A stretch of 64,000 nt of DNA from Kitasatospora sp. GP82 (GTDB lineage Bacteria; Actinomycetota; Actinomycetes; Streptomycetales; Streptomycetaceae): assembly GCF_029892105.1 (NCBI RefSeq), contig NZ_JARZAJ010000009.1:124001-188000 (forward strand), given 5' to 3'. A model generated the notes under the pieces. The model did not search any database. It was not told the origin of the DNA and worked only from the letters and a program-made list of their open reading frames with translations. The stretch's first letter is position 1; the number at the start of each line of letters is the position of its first letter. Of this stretch, positions 9,729 to 18,648 are shown in pieces. Both the position numbers and the translations under genes were made by a program.

Positions 9729-11605
9729 GCCACTCCGATTTCGTCGAGCACCGAGGACAGGACCGCGACCGCGTCGCAGCCCGCGAAGACGAACTCGTCC
9801 ACCCCGGCCCGTTGATACGCCTCACGCAGTTCACCGGGGCGCCCCGCCAGCAGCACCCGCCTGGCTCCGGCCGCCTTCAGTGCCGCCGCGACCGCCGGCG
9901 CGTGCTCCGCGTACAGCTGGTCGCCGGAGCACAGGCAGGCGACGCTCGCACCGCTCGCGGCGAACGCCTCGGCCAGTGCGGCGCCTTCGACGCCCTCGGC
10001 CGTGCTGGTCTCGATGCCACCGGCCTGGAAGAGGTTGGCGGCGAAGGAGGACCGCGCCGTGTGGACCGCTGCCGGCCCGATGGCCGCCAGGAACAGGCGC
10101 GGACGATCGCCGGTCTCGGCCACATGGGCGTCGGAGCGGGTGCGAAGCGCCTCGTAGGCCTGAGCCCGCCGCACCCGGGGCAGCCCGCCGCCGAGCGGTA
10201 CGGGCGCGTTCTCGCGGAGCAGCGGCTGCTCCTGGAGGTTGGGGAACTCGCTGACGCCGGTGATGGGTTCACGCCGCTTGGCCAGCGCGGTGGAGCGCTT
10301 CGCCCAGGTCTCGGCGATCCGCTCGCCGACCAGTCCACCGGCGAGGGCGGCCCGCTGGCCGCCGGCCCGTTCGATCTCCTGGAACCAGGCCCAGGCGGCC
10401 CGGGCGAGTTCCTCGGTGAGCTGCTCCACGTACCAGGAGCCGCCGGCCGGGTCCACGACCCTGGCCAGGTGCGACTCCTCCAGCAGGATCGCCTGGGTGT
10501 TGCGGGCGATCCGGCGGGCGAAGGCGTCGGGGAGGCCGAGCACGCTGTCGAAGGGCAGGACGGTCACCGCGTCGGCGCCGCCGACCCCGGCGGCCAGGCA
10601 GGCGACCGTGGTGCGCAGCATGTTCACCCACGGGTCGCGCTCGGTCATCATCACGGCGGAGGTCACCGCGTGCTGCCGCTGTGCGGCGGCCTCGGCCGTC
10701 ACTCCGCACACCTGCGCCACCCGGGCCCACAGACGGCGGGCGGCACGGAACTTGGCGATGCTGAGGAACTGGTCGGCGTCGGCGGCGAAGCGGAACTCCA
10801 GCTGGGCGGCGGCCGCGTCGAGGGTGAGCCCGGCGGCGGTGAGCTCGCGCAGATAGGCGAGGCCGGTGGCCAGCGCGCAGCCGAGTTCCTGGGCCGGGGA
10901 GGCACCGGCGTCGTGGTAGGGGAGGGCGTCCACCACAAGGGCGCGCACGCCCGGGTACTCGCTCTCGCAGCGCAGCGCCAGCGCGGCGGCCTCGGCGAGC
11001 CGGACGTCGGTGGCCTCGTCGCGGCCGGTCCGGGCGAGCAGGCCCAGCGGGTCCGCGCCGAGGTTGCCCGCGGCGGCCCCGGCCGGCACCTCGCGCTCCT
11101 GGTACAGCTTCAGCAGCCGCTCGCCCGCGGCGGCGAACTCGGCTCCGGCGTCGAGCACGACGGCCGCCAGGTCGAGATACACCCCTTGCAGGGCGTCCGG
11201 GAGCCTGTCCACCGCCAGGCCGGTATGACCGAGCGTCAGCCAGACCGAGCCGACCCCGTGCTCCAGATCGGCGAGTACCGCCTCATTGGTCCGCCGGGCG
11301 TCCGGATCGGCGTGGTGCTGGCGCACGTCCCAGCCGGAGACGGCCGAGCCCTGTGGCCGGCCGCCCCGGACGAAGGGCGGGAAGCCCGGTAGGCCCGGGT
11401 CGCCCGTGGCGTCCTCGGCGGTGTAGAGCGGACGGACACGGAGTCCGTCCTGAAGCTGGGTGGCGAGAGCGTCCTCGGCCTGTACACCTGCGGCGTCCTG
11501 CGCACCGGACTTGCGCAGAACGCCTTCGACCAGGCGCCGCCACTGCTCACGGGATGCATCCGGGAACTCGGCGGCCAGAGGGAGCCCTTCGGGCAGGACC
11601 GTCAT
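9725..11605 (-). CDS. mutA: Methylmalonyl-CoA mutase small (non-catalytic) subunit
   Basis: Partner subunit of the heterodimeric mutase. From ATG 11605 the product is 626 residues beginning [14 protein letters not shown], the usual beta-subunit start; the open frame extends another 190 codons upstream, but that part is basic, low-complexity and lacks homology. The TIM-barrel core is recognisable ([35 protein letters not shown]), matching the same region of MutB. The C-terminal cobalamin-fold domain lacks DxHxxG, as expected for a subunit that does not bind B12. It is first of three genes, and its stop overlaps the mutB start. Confidence 0.94.
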   Translation of the reverse strand: MTVLPEGLPLAAEFPDASREQWRRLVEGVLRKSGAQDAAGVQAEDALATQLQDGLRVRPLYTAEDATGDPGLPGFPPFVRGGRPQGSAVSGWDVRQHHADPDARRTNEAVLADLEHGVGSVWLTLGHTGLAVDRLPDALQGVYLDLAAVVLDAGAEFAAAGERLLKLYQEREVPAGAAAGNLGADPLGLLARTGRDEATDVRLAEAAALALRCESEYPGVRALVVDALPYHDAGASPAQELGCALATGLAYLRELTAAGLTLDAAAAQLEFRFAADADQFLSIAKFRAARRLWARVAQVCGVTAEAAAQRQHAVTSAVMMTERDPWVNMLRTTVACLAAGVGGADAVTVLPFDSVLGLPDAFARRIARNTQAILLEESHLARVVDPAGGSWYVEQLTEELARAAWAWFQEIERAGGQRAALAGGLVGERIAETWAKRSTALAKRREPITGVSEFPNLQEQPLLRENAPVPLGGGLPRVRRAQAYEALRTRSDAHVAETGDRPRLFLAAIGPAAVHTARSSFAANLFQAGGIETSTAEGVEGAALAEAFAASGASVACLCSGDQLYAEHAPAVAAALKAAGARRVLLAGRPGELREAYQRAGVDEFVFAGCDAVAVLSSVLDEIGVA

Positions 11606-12249
11606 GAAGGGCAGGTTAGTGCCCGTTAGCGCTATCGCAGCAGGCCCTGGCGGTGTGACCTTGAACTCGCTGCACTCCACGCCGCACGGAGTGCCCGGCC
11701 AGGCCGGAGCCGCAGACGGCAACCGGGTACGTGCCCGCAGCCCCGCGCCCCGGCCAGTGCGCGGCCGGCAGTGGGTCCGGGACCGAGGCGCGGCCGGGCG
11801 TGAACGAGCGGTAGCGGTAAGAAAGTCGGCCGGTCCGCTCAGGCAGCCGGGCCGGCCCAGTAGGCGATGTCCTCGCGCACCGGGCGGAACCCGGCGGCCA
11901 CGGCGAGCACGCGGCTGGGCTCGTTGGAGCGGGGTACGGTCCAGGTGGCCGGTGCCTCGGGGCCGGGCCGTTCTGCCGGGAACCACTTGCCGTTCCACGA
12001 ACTGCATGCGTTCGGCGCGTTGAGCGCCTCGGCCTCGGCCTCGGCGAGGCGGCTCCGGTCGGTGGTGGGCTGACGTGGTCGCGGTGCGCCGGCAGCCGCG
12101 GCCGGACCCCGGTGGACACGGTTGGACACCCGAGCAGCCCATCGCGCCGGAGGCCGCCGGCGTAAGGGGGTTCACGGACTTTTACCGCGCAGGAGGCCGG
12201 TTCTGACGTTTCCTTGGCAGTCGGTGACCTGGCTTGCCGTGAGCGGCCG
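11606..12249. other. Intergenic region upstream of mutA, with a possible gene remnant
   Basis: About 640 bases separate the mutA start from the 3' end of the selenium-binding gene. No intact gene is convincing. On the minus strand, roughly 11839-12129, a frame ends in NEPSRVLAVAAGFRPVREDI, which resembles the closing helix and strand of GNAT acetyltransferases, but no acetyl-CoA-binding loop precedes it. The mutA promoter should lie in the first 100-200 bases. Confidence 0.5.
11839..12018 (-). pseudogene. Possible C-terminal remnant of a GNAT acetyltransferase
   Basis: The minus-strand frame reads ATWTVPRSNEPSRVLAVAAG then FRPVREDIAYW before a stop. The N-x-P-S-x-x-x-x-x-x-AGF pattern is typical of the alpha-4/beta-6 end of GNAT enzymes. 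The acetyl-CoA pyrophosphate loop (Q/RxxGxG/A) and the rest of the fold are missing, and the upstream sequence is low-complexity. This could be a decayed gene or a chance similarity. Confidence 0.35.
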
Positions 12250-13683
12250 TCAGCGGAAGCAGTACGAGTCCGAGGAGGCGTCGCCGCCGTGCAGATGGGT
12301 CTGGTGCACGCGAAGACCCTGGAACTCCTCGCCGTGCGGGAAGAAGCGCGGGTCGACGACGAGTCCGCCGTCGGTGGTGTCGGCGTCGAGCTTGATGATC
12401 CACGGGTCGATGCCGCCGGGGTAGAACTGGTCGTCCCAGGAGCCGTAGAGCGAGTTGGTCAGGTAGATCCGCTTCCCGTCCCTGCTCAGCTCCACCATCT
12501 GCGGACCGCCGGTCAGCGGCACGTCCGGGGCCGTGGGGTGGGGAGCCCCGGCCGTGATGCCGCCCAGCCGGACCGAGCCGGTCGGCCGGGGGTGGAAGGG
12601 GTCGGCCACGTCGTACTGGAACAGCTCACCGGTGCCCCAGGCCGAGACGTACAGCCAGCGGTCGTCCACCGAGAGATTGATGTCGGTGACCAGCGGTGGC
12701 ACCGCGCCGAAGGGCTGCAGCGCGGGCGGCAGGTCCTCGGTCTTGGCGGGTTCGGCGGGGATCTCGATCACCTTGCGCGCGGCGAACCGCGCGCCGTCCC
12801 GGTACCACAGCCAGATCGACGCGGAGAGGTCCTCCACGTTCGTCACGACTCCGACGAAGCCCCACTGCTGCTCCGGGTCGTGTGCCGGGCGGAGCTCCAG
12901 CACCATCTGGTGCTGGTCGCCGAGGTCCAGCCGCTGGAGGTGCCTTCCGGAGTCCAGCTCCCAGAAGTGCAGCGCATGACCGTACTTGCGGCCCAGGAGC
13001 AGCTCCGGATCGACGCCTTCCTCCACCATCGACGGGGTGCCCCACTCGCTGGTGACACCGACGCTCGTGTTCCCGATGCTGGCGCCGAGGTGCCACCACA
13101 CGTCGTAGGCGAGGTGCTGCGGCCCCCGGTCGGTCTCCCAGGCCCGCAGCACCTCGAAGGTGGTGTGGTCGAGCAGTGCCACCCCACCGGGCCCGTCCGC
13201 ACCGTTCGCACCGCCGAGGCAGGAGAGGAAGACGCCGTCCGGACCGCAGTGCAGGGTGTGCGGGCGCGAGTAGCCGGCCTTCGCGGCGAGCTCCTCGGCG
13301 CTGACGACCTTCACCAGCCGGGGCCGGACCGGGTCGGGCCGGGTGTCCATCACATGCAGCCGCGAGGACCGCAGCCCCGGCAGCAGGAGGAATCTCCGCT
13401 CGGGGTTGCGGTGGCAGGCATGGGCGAGCGCGCTGGAGCAGGCGTTCCACCCGAAGTGGTGCAACTCGTCACCGAGTCCCGGAAGTTCGGCCAGATTAAG
13501 CACCCGGCCGTAGCTGGGCGACTCCGGGTCCGTGTCGACGGTGATGAGGGCGTCCGGACGGCGCGCGGACCGGTCGAATCCGGCGACGTACGCGAGTTTC
13601 TCGGGTGGCGCGGCGATGGCGTCCGCGGGAGTCCGGTACAGCGAGGGATCCGTGTGCTCGTCGGCGGTGTGCTCATGGGGCAT
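12250..13683 (-). CDS. Selenium-binding (SBP56 / methanethiol oxidase) family protein
   Basis: Seven-bladed beta-propeller protein of 477 residues. ATG 13683 is chosen because GAGGAG stands 7 bases upstream. Diagnostic stretches are HHFGWNACSS near residue 74, LLPGLRSSRLHVMDTRPDP near residue 98, LHCGPDGVFLS near residue 135, and a C-terminus rich in His (LRVHQTHLHGGDASSDSYCF). Family members bind selenium and in bacteria act as copper-dependent methanethiol oxidases giving hydrogen peroxide, sulfide and formaldehyde. The vertebrate CSSC motif reads CSSA here, so the second Cys is missing; other bacterial members also vary at this site. The gene is divergent from the kinase at 13912 and shows no operon partner. 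Confidence 0.9.
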   Translation of the reverse strand: MPHEHTADEHTDPSLYRTPADAIAAPPEKLAYVAGFDRSARRPDALITVDTDPESPSYGRVLNLAELPGLGDELHHFGWNACSSALAHACHRNPERRFLLLPGLRSSRLHVMDTRPDPVRPRLVKVVSAEELAAKAGYSRPHTLHCGPDGVFLSCLGGANGADGPGGVALLDHTTFEVLRAWETDRGPQHLAYDVWWHLGASIGNTSVGVTSEWGTPSMVEEGVDPELLLGRKYGHALHFWELDSGRHLQRLDLGDQHQMVLELRPAHDPEQQWGFVGVVTNVEDLSASIWLWYRDGARFAARKVIEIPAEPAKTEDLPPALQPFGAVPPLVTDINLSVDDRWLYVSAWGTGELFQYDVADPFHPRPTGSVRLGGITAGAPHPTAPDVPLTGGPQMVELSRDGKRIYLTNSLYGSWDDQFYPGGIDPWIIKLDADTTDGGLVVDPRFFPHGEEFQGLRVHQTHLHGGDASSDSYCFR

Positions 13684-13911
13684 TGACGACTCCTCAACTC
13701 GGCCTGCGGCAAGGGGAGTAGCTCGATCACCGGTGGAAGGCAACTGTCCAAGCAGCCTTCCACGGAACCACGGGCGCAAACGGGGCGCACGGATGCGGGC
13801 CGCCCGAGCCCAGGCCGGGCAGAACCGTCGAGGGACGGGTTCCCGCCAGTCGGCCGCTGCTTCAACTGGGCTGGACCGTATACGTGTTCGTGGCTGTGCA
13901 AGGATGGACCC

Positions 13912-14952
13912 ATGAGATCACGAGTGCCGTTCGGCGAGCGGCTCCGCGCCGATCTCGGCTCGCCGGGGCAGGTCCGCCGGCTGGGCAGCAGTCCTCGGTC
14001 GCGGGTATGGCAGGTGGAGCTGTCCGGGACTCCCGTGGTGCTCAAGCAGCTGGTCGACGCTCCGGAGGCCGCCGAGCGGTACGCCCGCGAGGTGGCCGCC
14101 CTCCGGCTCGCGTCCAGGGTCGAGCCGCCGGTGGTCCCGAGGCTGCTCGGCACCGACCCCGACGAGCGGGTGCTGGTGCTGGAACACCTGGAGCACCGCC
14201 GACCTGCCGAGGACTGGGTGGTCGAGTACGCTGCCGCACTCGCCCGGCTCCATGCGGCCACCAGCGGTGACGCCGACGCGGACGAGATGAGCGTCCTTCC
14301 CGCCTGGTCCGGTCCGACCCAGGACGACGTCGACTCCTTCCTCGCACTGGCCAGGACACTTGAGGTCGCCGCTCCGCCCCGGGTGGGCGCCGAGCTGGAC
14401 GATCTCGTGAACCGTCTCACCGCGGCGCCCGGCCGAGCACTGCTCCACGGTGACCCGTGCCCCGGCAACGATCTGCACACCGGCGGCGGTATCAGGTTCA
14501 TCGACTTCGAGCAGGCCGCCCTGGGCAGTGGAGTCGTGGAACTCGCCTACCTCCGGATCGGCTTTCCGACCTGCTGGTGCGTCACCGCCCCGCCCCGGCC
14601 GCTGCTGGACGCGGCGGAGGCCGCCTACCGTACGGCCTGGCGCGACGCGACCGGCACCGACGTCCGGGGCGACCTCGCCGACGCCTGCGCGGGCTGGCTG
14701 CTCCGTGGCGACGCACTGGTCGAACGGGCGCGCCGGGCCACCGCCGACCACCTGGCAGCCGTCCCGCACCGGGACTGGGCGTGGGGGACGGCGACCGCCC
14801 GGCAGCGCCTGCTCCACCGCCTCGACGTCGTCAGCCGTTCGACCGCGGAACGCCCCGGACTGACCGCCCTGGGTCAGCTCGCCACAGCCGTGCACAGCCG
14901 CATGCTCACCCGCTGGCCCACCCTCCAACCGCTGCCCGCCGAGCGGCCGTAG
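13912..14952 (+). CDS. Aminoglycoside phosphotransferase (APH)-fold kinase
   Basis: Small-molecule kinase-like protein of 346 residues. The Brenner catalytic motif is LLHGDPCPGN near residue 178 and the metal-binding DFE appears in RFIDFEQAALGSG near residue 195. The N-lobe has PVVLKQLVDAPEAAERYARE, with the likely ATP Lys and a following Glu. The substrate is unknown; the family includes antibiotic kinases, homoserine and choline kinases, and many phosphotransferases of unknown role. It stands alone, divergent from the selenium-binding gene, and ends 18 bases from the convergent ABM gene. Confidence 0.85.
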   Translation: MRSRVPFGERLRADLGSPGQVRRLGSSPRSRVWQVELSGTPVVLKQLVDAPEAAERYAREVAALRLASRVEPPVVPRLLGTDPDERVLVLEHLEHRRPAEDWVVEYAAALARLHAATSGDADADEMSVLPAWSGPTQDDVDSFLALARTLEVAAPPRVGAELDDLVNRLTAAPGRALLHGDPCPGNDLHTGGGIRFIDFEQAALGSGVVELAYLRIGFPTCWCVTAPPRPLLDAAEAAYRTAWRDATGTDVRGDLADACAGWLLRGDALVERARRATADHLAAVPHRDWAWGTATARQRLLHRLDVVSRSTAERPGLTALGQLATAVHSRMLTRWPTLQPLPAERP

Positions 14953-14970
14953 CATTGACCGGTCGGCGGG

Positions 14971-15294
14971 TCAGTCGATCCCGAGCTCGCCCATCCTGCT
15001 CCACCCGGTCGCGCCCTCGATGGTGGTGCTCACGATCTCCGGTGCGTGCCGCACCAGCGGGCGCATCTTCTCCATAGCGGCCCGGAAGTGATCCGAGTTC
15101 ACGTGTGCCGCGCCCGCGTCGTCCTGGAACGCCTCGACCAGGACATAGGTGTCGGGGTCGTCGATGCTGCGCGACCACTCGAACCACAGATTGCCCGGTT
15201 CCGCGCGGGTGGCACGGGTGAAGTCGTCCACAAGGGAGGGCCATTCGTCGGCGTACTCGGGCTTGACCGGGAATTTGACCACAATGAAGATCAT
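14971..15294 (-). CDS. ABM-domain protein (putative quinol monooxygenase)
   Basis: A 107-residue ferredoxin-like alpha+beta barrel protein of the antibiotic biosynthesis monooxygenase superfamily. It starts MIFIVVKFPVKPEYADEW and carries the typical YVLVEAFQDDAGAAHVNSDHF segment near residues 50-70. Such dimeric, cofactor-free proteins oxidise quinols or act in peroxide-linked detoxification; the substrate is not readable. ATG 15294 gives the standard family length, while the open frame continues far upstream with no homology. The gene follows the LppU-like gene by 62 bases on the same strand and may be co-transcribed with it. Confidence 0.85.
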   Translation of the reverse strand: MIFIVVKFPVKPEYADEWPSLVDDFTRATRAEPGNLWFEWSRSIDDPDTYVLVEAFQDDAGAAHVNSDHFRAAMEKMRPLVRHAPEIVSTTIEGATGWSRMGELGID

Positions 15295-15356
15295 GGACCC
15301 GAGTCTACGGCGTACCACCGGGCCGCTGGTTGGTGAACAGAGCACCGGGGACTCTG

Positions 15357-15950
15357 TCAGTGCCTCTTCATGACCGTCGGCGCCGGATTGCCGGGCTGGT
15401 GCGGGGCGAGACAGAGGACGTACTTCTTCTTGTGGTAGCGCCGTCCGTAACTGCCCGAGTACGAACTGGTGGAATCCAGGTCCACCTGGCAGAGGAGCGT
15501 CCCTGACCCGCTGTAGCGCGCGACCACGACCACGTTCGCGTCGGGGGAGGAGCAGGCGACCTTGGAGGGTCTGGAGGAGCGGTGCATGCAGTCGCCGACG
15601 TGCGCCTTCTCGGGGCTGTTGTCGGTGATCCACAGACCGAACGCGGCGAGTACCAGCGCGGTCCCCCCGATGACCGACCGGAACGTCCACCGCCGGGCGC
15701 GTGACTTCTCCTCCGGCGGTGGCGTCGGGTAGCCCGGCGGTCCGTACGGCGCTGCCGGGGGTTGCTGTCCGTACGGTGCGGCGGGAGGCTGCTGTCCGTA
15801 CGGCGCTGCCGGGGGTTGCTGTCCGTACGGTGCGGCGGGAGGCTGCTGTCCGTACGGCGTTCCCGGGTAGGCCGGTTGCCCTGCGGGCGGCGCGGCGGGA
15901 TAGCCGGGCGGCTGTCCGCCGAACGGATTGGGCGGTGGTGGTGTGCTCAT
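15357..15950 (-). CDS. LppU/SCO3897-like membrane-anchored protein with Pro-rich repeats
   Basis: 197 residues. ATG 15950 is preceded by GGGGGA. Residues 1-75 are Pro/Gln/Gly/Tyr-rich and include four tandem copies of YGQQPPAAP. A single transmembrane helix follows (SVIGGTALVLAAFGLWI, about 88-105). The outer domain has paired cysteines: VGDCMHR, VACSSPDANVVVV, LLCQVDL and YVLCLAP, the pattern of LppU-type proteins of unknown function in streptomycetes. The topology is cytoplasmic repeats, one helix, and a small disulfide-stabilised exposed domain. It may share a transcript with the ABM gene. Confidence 0.8.
   Translation of the reverse strand: MSTPPPPNPFGGQPPGYPAAPPAGQPAYPGTPYGQQPPAAPYGQQPPAAPYGQQPPAAPYGQQPPAAPYGPPGYPTPPPEEKSRARRWTFRSVIGGTALVLAAFGLWITDNSPEKAHVGDCMHRSSRPSKVACSSPDANVVVVARYSGSGTLLCQVDLDSTSSYSGSYGRRYHKKKYVLCLAPHQPGNPAPTVMKRH
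15741..15848 (-). repeat. Four 27-bp tandem repeats (a 54-bp unit duplicated exactly)
   Basis: Units A (15741-15767) and B (15768-15794) differ slightly and are repeated base for base as A (15795-15821) and B (15822-15848). Each encodes nine residues, YGQQPPAAP in frame. Exact identity between the two 54-bp blocks indicates a recent duplication; copy number probably varies between strains. Confidence 0.9.
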
Positions 15951-16092
15951 GCAGTCCCCCGATGTTGCGACCAAGTGTTCGAGTGCTGACGTACCTTAGC
16001 GACTCGACGGCGTCTCGGTCAGGGAGACTGCTGTGCGTACACGCGACCGCATGCGAACCCTTTCCGTTCCGATGCAATCGGGCCCGCTGTGC

Positions 16093-16113
16093 CGACCGCC
16101 CTCTGGGCGGTCG
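16093..16113 (-). terminator. Hairpin terminator after the small unknown gene
   Basis: Perfect 9-bp arms cgaccgccc and gggcggtcg around a 3-base loop, 13 bases past the stop of the minus-strand gene ending at 16127. No U tract. Confidence 0.6.
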
Positions 16114-16126
16114 CCGCCGCCGAGTG

Positions 16127-16408
16127 CTACGGCGTCAGGCGCCGGCCGAGTTGGTCGAGGTAGTCGGCGTAGCCCGCGACGACGTCCTCCAGGTCGACCA
16201 TCCCCGGGAAGTCGATGACCGCCTGACGCTCGGCCAGGAAGGCCGCGGTCTCCTCCACGACCCGCTGCTCGTCGGCCGGTTGGACCCGAAGCTCGTCGAG
16301 GACGGTCTCGCTGGCCCGGAACACGGACTCGACGGCCTCCTCGCCATGGCGGGCCCGGACCAGGTACTCGTGGTCGCCCAGCGGCTCCACCTGGAACTGC
16401 GCGGACAT
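16127..16408 (-). CDS. Small conserved-looking protein of unknown function
   Basis: 93 residues from ATG 16408, which is preceded by AAGGAG at good spacing. The product begins MSAQFQVEPLGDHEYLVRAR, has an acidic helical middle (VLDELRVQPADEQRVVEE) and ends DYLDQLGRRLTP. No domain is recognised; the strand-then-helices pattern with many Glu and Val suggests a soluble small protein. Good start signal, codon bias and a downstream hairpin support a real gene. Confidence 0.7.
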   Translation of the reverse strand: MSAQFQVEPLGDHEYLVRARHGEEAVESVFRASETVLDELRVQPADEQRVVEETAAFLAERQAVIDFPGMVDLEDVVAGYADYLDQLGRRLTP

Positions 16409-16699
16409 GATGCGCTCCTTCCCGTCCCGTGCAGGCCCCTTCATCGGCGGCCGGCCGATGCGCCAGGACCTTGCAAGATCCATGCTCCCTTTGAGGGTGT
16501 ACGACACGATACTCCCGGCCGAGGATCAGCAGGCCCGGTGCGGACGTTGACTCACCGTTTCGCCGGCCGCGCGTTCCTGCGGCCGGCGTCGGGGCCTCCC
16601 CGCGAGCACTCGCTCCGCGGCGTCCGGACCCGCCGCACGATGATCCTCGCCCTGCGCCCGTGTGCGCCCGCGAAGTGCGCCCACGCCTACCATGTGCAT
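16409..16699. other. Intergenic region between divergent genes
   Basis: About 290 bases holding the promoters of the small protein (leftward) and the ArsR gene (rightward). The segment 16440-16510 is less GC-rich. Just before the ArsR start the sequence catgtgcatatg contains CATATG, a possible half of a regulator site. Nothing else was seen. Confidence 0.5.
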
Positions 16700-17056
16700 A
16701 TGAGCGCAAGCACGCACCTGGCAGGTGCACACAGCTCGCAACAGCAGAGCACCGGCGAACGCCTGGAGGTCGCAGCGGGCGTCCTCGCGCTGCTCGCCGA
16801 CCGCACCCGCCTCGCGCTGCTCGATCAGCTCGGCCGGGGCGAGGCGGACGTCACCACCCTCACCGAAGCCTGCGGAGCGGCCCGCCCTTCGGTCAGCCAG
16901 CACCTCGCCAAGCTCCGCCTGGCCGGCCTGGTGGACACGCGAAAGGACGGCCGCCGGGTGGTCTACTCCCTGCGGCACGGACACCTGCGGCGCCTGGTCG
17001 ACGAGGCGCTCAATGTCGCCGACCACCAGCTCCGCTCCCTGCCGCCCCACGACTGA
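16700..17056 (+). CDS. ArsR/SmtB-family winged-helix repressor
   Basis: 118 residues. The winged helix runs from LADRTRLALLDQL (residue about 33) through ACGAARPSVSQHLAKLR (recognition helix, about 56-72) to the wing RKDGRRVVYSLRHGH. ArsR proteins derepress metal or arsenic efflux genes when metal binds. The C-terminal helix has HGHLRRLVDEAL and NVADHQLRSLPPHD, with several His that could form an alpha-5 metal site; no CVC arsenic motif is present. ATG 16700 is used. The gene lies immediately upstream of an MFS exporter, with a strong palindrome between the two, so it very likely represses the exporter. Confidence 0.9.
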   Translation: MSASTHLAGAHSSQQQSTGERLEVAAGVLALLADRTRLALLDQLGRGEADVTTLTEACGAARPSVSQHLAKLRLAGLVDTRKDGRRVVYSLRHGHLRRLVDEALNVADHQLRSLPPHD

Positions 17057-17106
17057 TGCTCCACGACTGACGCCCGGCCCGGCGCTTCGACCGCACCGAC
17101 GACTGG

Positions 17107-17136
17107 CCAATGCGTGCATAGGTACGCACGCATTGG
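17107..17136. promoter_or_regulatory. Palindromic operator, probable ArsR site
   Basis: Perfect 11-bp arms ccaatgcgtgc (17107-17117) and gcacgcattgg (17126-17136) flank an 8-base centre, ataggtac, itself partly symmetric: 26 of 30 bases are palindromic. It lies 46 bases before the exporter ATG at 17183 and 50 bases after the ArsR stop. Size and layout resemble the 12-2-12 operators of the ArsR/SmtB family. Confidence 0.75.
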
Positions 17137-17182
17137 CTACGATGGGCCCGTCCCGACCCGAGTCGACCCCGGATGGGCCCGC

Positions 17183-18559
17183 ATGCTGCCCGTGCTGCGC
17201 AACCGCACCTACCGCCACCTGTTCACCGCCCAGGTCGTCGCCCTGGTCGGCACCGGGCTGGCCACCGTGGCGCTGAGTCTGCTCGCCTACGACATCGCCG
17301 GGGCCAACGCCTCCGCGGTCCTCGGCACAGCGCTGGCGATCAAAATGGTCGCCTACGTCGGTATCGCCCCGATGGTGGGCGCCTTCGCCGACCGGATACC
17401 GAGGCGGGCCCTGCTGGTGACGATGGATCTCACCCGCGCCGCAGTCGCCCTGGCCCTGCCGTTCATCACCCAGGTGTGGCAGATCTACCTCCTGATCTTC
17501 CTGTTGCAGGCCGCGTCGGCGGCCTTCACCCCGACCTTCCAGGCCACCATCCCCGAGGTGCTGCCCGCCGACCGCGACTACACCCGCGCCCTGTCGATGA
17601 CCAGGCTCGCCTACGACCTGGAGAGCCTGTTCAGCCCGGCTCTCGCCGCAGGGCTGCTGGCCGTGGTCTCCTACGACTGGCTCTTCGCCGGCACCACCGT
17701 CGGCTTCCTGGCCTCCGCCGCCCTCGTCGTCTCCGCCGTCCTTCCCAAACCGGCCCCCGTCGAGCGTACCGGCGGCGTCTACTCCAAGGCCGCGTTCGGC
17801 ACCCGCCTGTTCTGGGCCACCCCCCGCCTGCGCGCCCTGCTCGCCCTGGACCTCGCGGTCGCGGCGGCGGGCGCCATCGTCTTCGTCGACACCGTCGTCC
17901 TGGTCCGCGACCACCTCCACCTTCCCGCCGGCGCTGTCTCGCTCGCCCTCGGCGCCTACGGCGCGGGCTCCATGGCCACCGCACTGCTGCTGCCGCGCAC
18001 CCTGCAACGCTTCAGCGAGCGCACCGTGATGCTCCCGGCCGCCTTCACCCTCCCGGCCATCCTCGCCGCTGTCGCGGTGGCCACCGCCGTCAAGCCGAGC
18101 GGCTGGTCCTGGCCCGTACTCCTGGCCGCCTGGGCCGCGATCGGCGCCGCCTGCTCGGCCGTCCTCACCCCGGGCGGGCGCGTGGTCCGCCGCTCCGCCG
18201 CCGACGCCGACCTGCCCGCAGCGTTCGCGGCCCAGTTCTCCCTGTCCCACAGCTGCTGGTTGCTCACCTACCCCCTCGCGGGCTGGCTGGCCGCAGCAGC
18301 CGGGCTCCCGGTCACCGCCGCCGTCCTCGGCCTGATCGCACTGGTCGCGACCACGGCCGCCGCCGCCTTCTGGCCCCTCCGCGACCCTGCGCGCCTCGAC
18401 CACATCCATGCCGACCTCCCCGTCGGCCACCCGCACCTCACCGACGCACACCGCACCGCAGGCGGCTGGCAGCACGGCCACGACTACGTCATCGACCTGA
18501 ACCATCGCCACTGGCCCCGGCCCGCCTGGAGCCGTGCCCGCCAGGCGACGCCCTCCTGA
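17183..18559 (+). CDS. MFS transporter with a His-rich C-terminal tail (probable metal or drug exporter)
   Basis: About 458 residues from ATG 17183 (MLPVLRNRTYRHLFTAQ), with about 12 hydrophobic helices. The loop 2-3 signature is present as GAFADRIPRRALLV near residue 70. An upstream GTG at 17114 lies inside the palindrome and would add 23 unlikely residues. The last 60 residues are cytosolic and histidine-rich: HIHADLPVGHPHL, DAHRTAGGWQHGHDY, LNHRHWPRP. With the upstream ArsR gene, this suggests export of a transition metal, the tail acting as sensor or chaperone; the ion is unknown and a drug substrate cannot be excluded. Confidence 0.85.
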   Translation: MLPVLRNRTYRHLFTAQVVALVGTGLATVALSLLAYDIAGANASAVLGTALAIKMVAYVGIAPMVGAFADRIPRRALLVTMDLTRAAVALALPFITQVWQIYLLIFLLQAASAAFTPTFQATIPEVLPADRDYTRALSMTRLAYDLESLFSPALAAGLLAVVSYDWLFAGTTVGFLASAALVVSAVLPKPAPVERTGGVYSKAAFGTRLFWATPRLRALLALDLAVAAAGAIVFVDTVVLVRDHLHLPAGAVSLALGAYGAGSMATALLLPRTLQRFSERTVMLPAAFTLPAILAAVAVATAVKPSGWSWPVLLAAWAAIGAACSAVLTPGGRVVRRSAADADLPAAFAAQFSLSHSCWLLTYPLAGWLAAAAGLPVTAAVLGLIALVATTAAAAFWPLRDPARLDHIHADLPVGHPHLTDAHRTAGGWQHGHDYVIDLNHRHWPRPAWSRARQATPS

Positions 18560-18648
18560 CCCGCCACCGCCCCCGTGCTCGGGCGGACGCACCGCACTGA
18601 CTACTGCCCGGCGGAGGCAAACCGTGCGGGCACGTGCTACGCAGGAGT

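Noticed and set aside
6627..9815. A long plus-strand open frame (about 1060 codons) opposite the mutase operon
   Set aside because: It is the antisense of mutB and meaB, kept open by high third-position GC. It has Gly/Asp/His-rich low-complexity composition and no domain.
11606..12175. Upstream extension of mutA by 190 codons
   Set aside because: The extension is basic and low-complexity; MTVLPEGLP at 11605 matches the usual subunit start.
15741..15848. Tandem repeats as a CRISPR array
   Set aside because: The units are contiguous with no spacers, are in frame within a gene, and no cas gene is present. The same holds for the hexamer tract at 39076.
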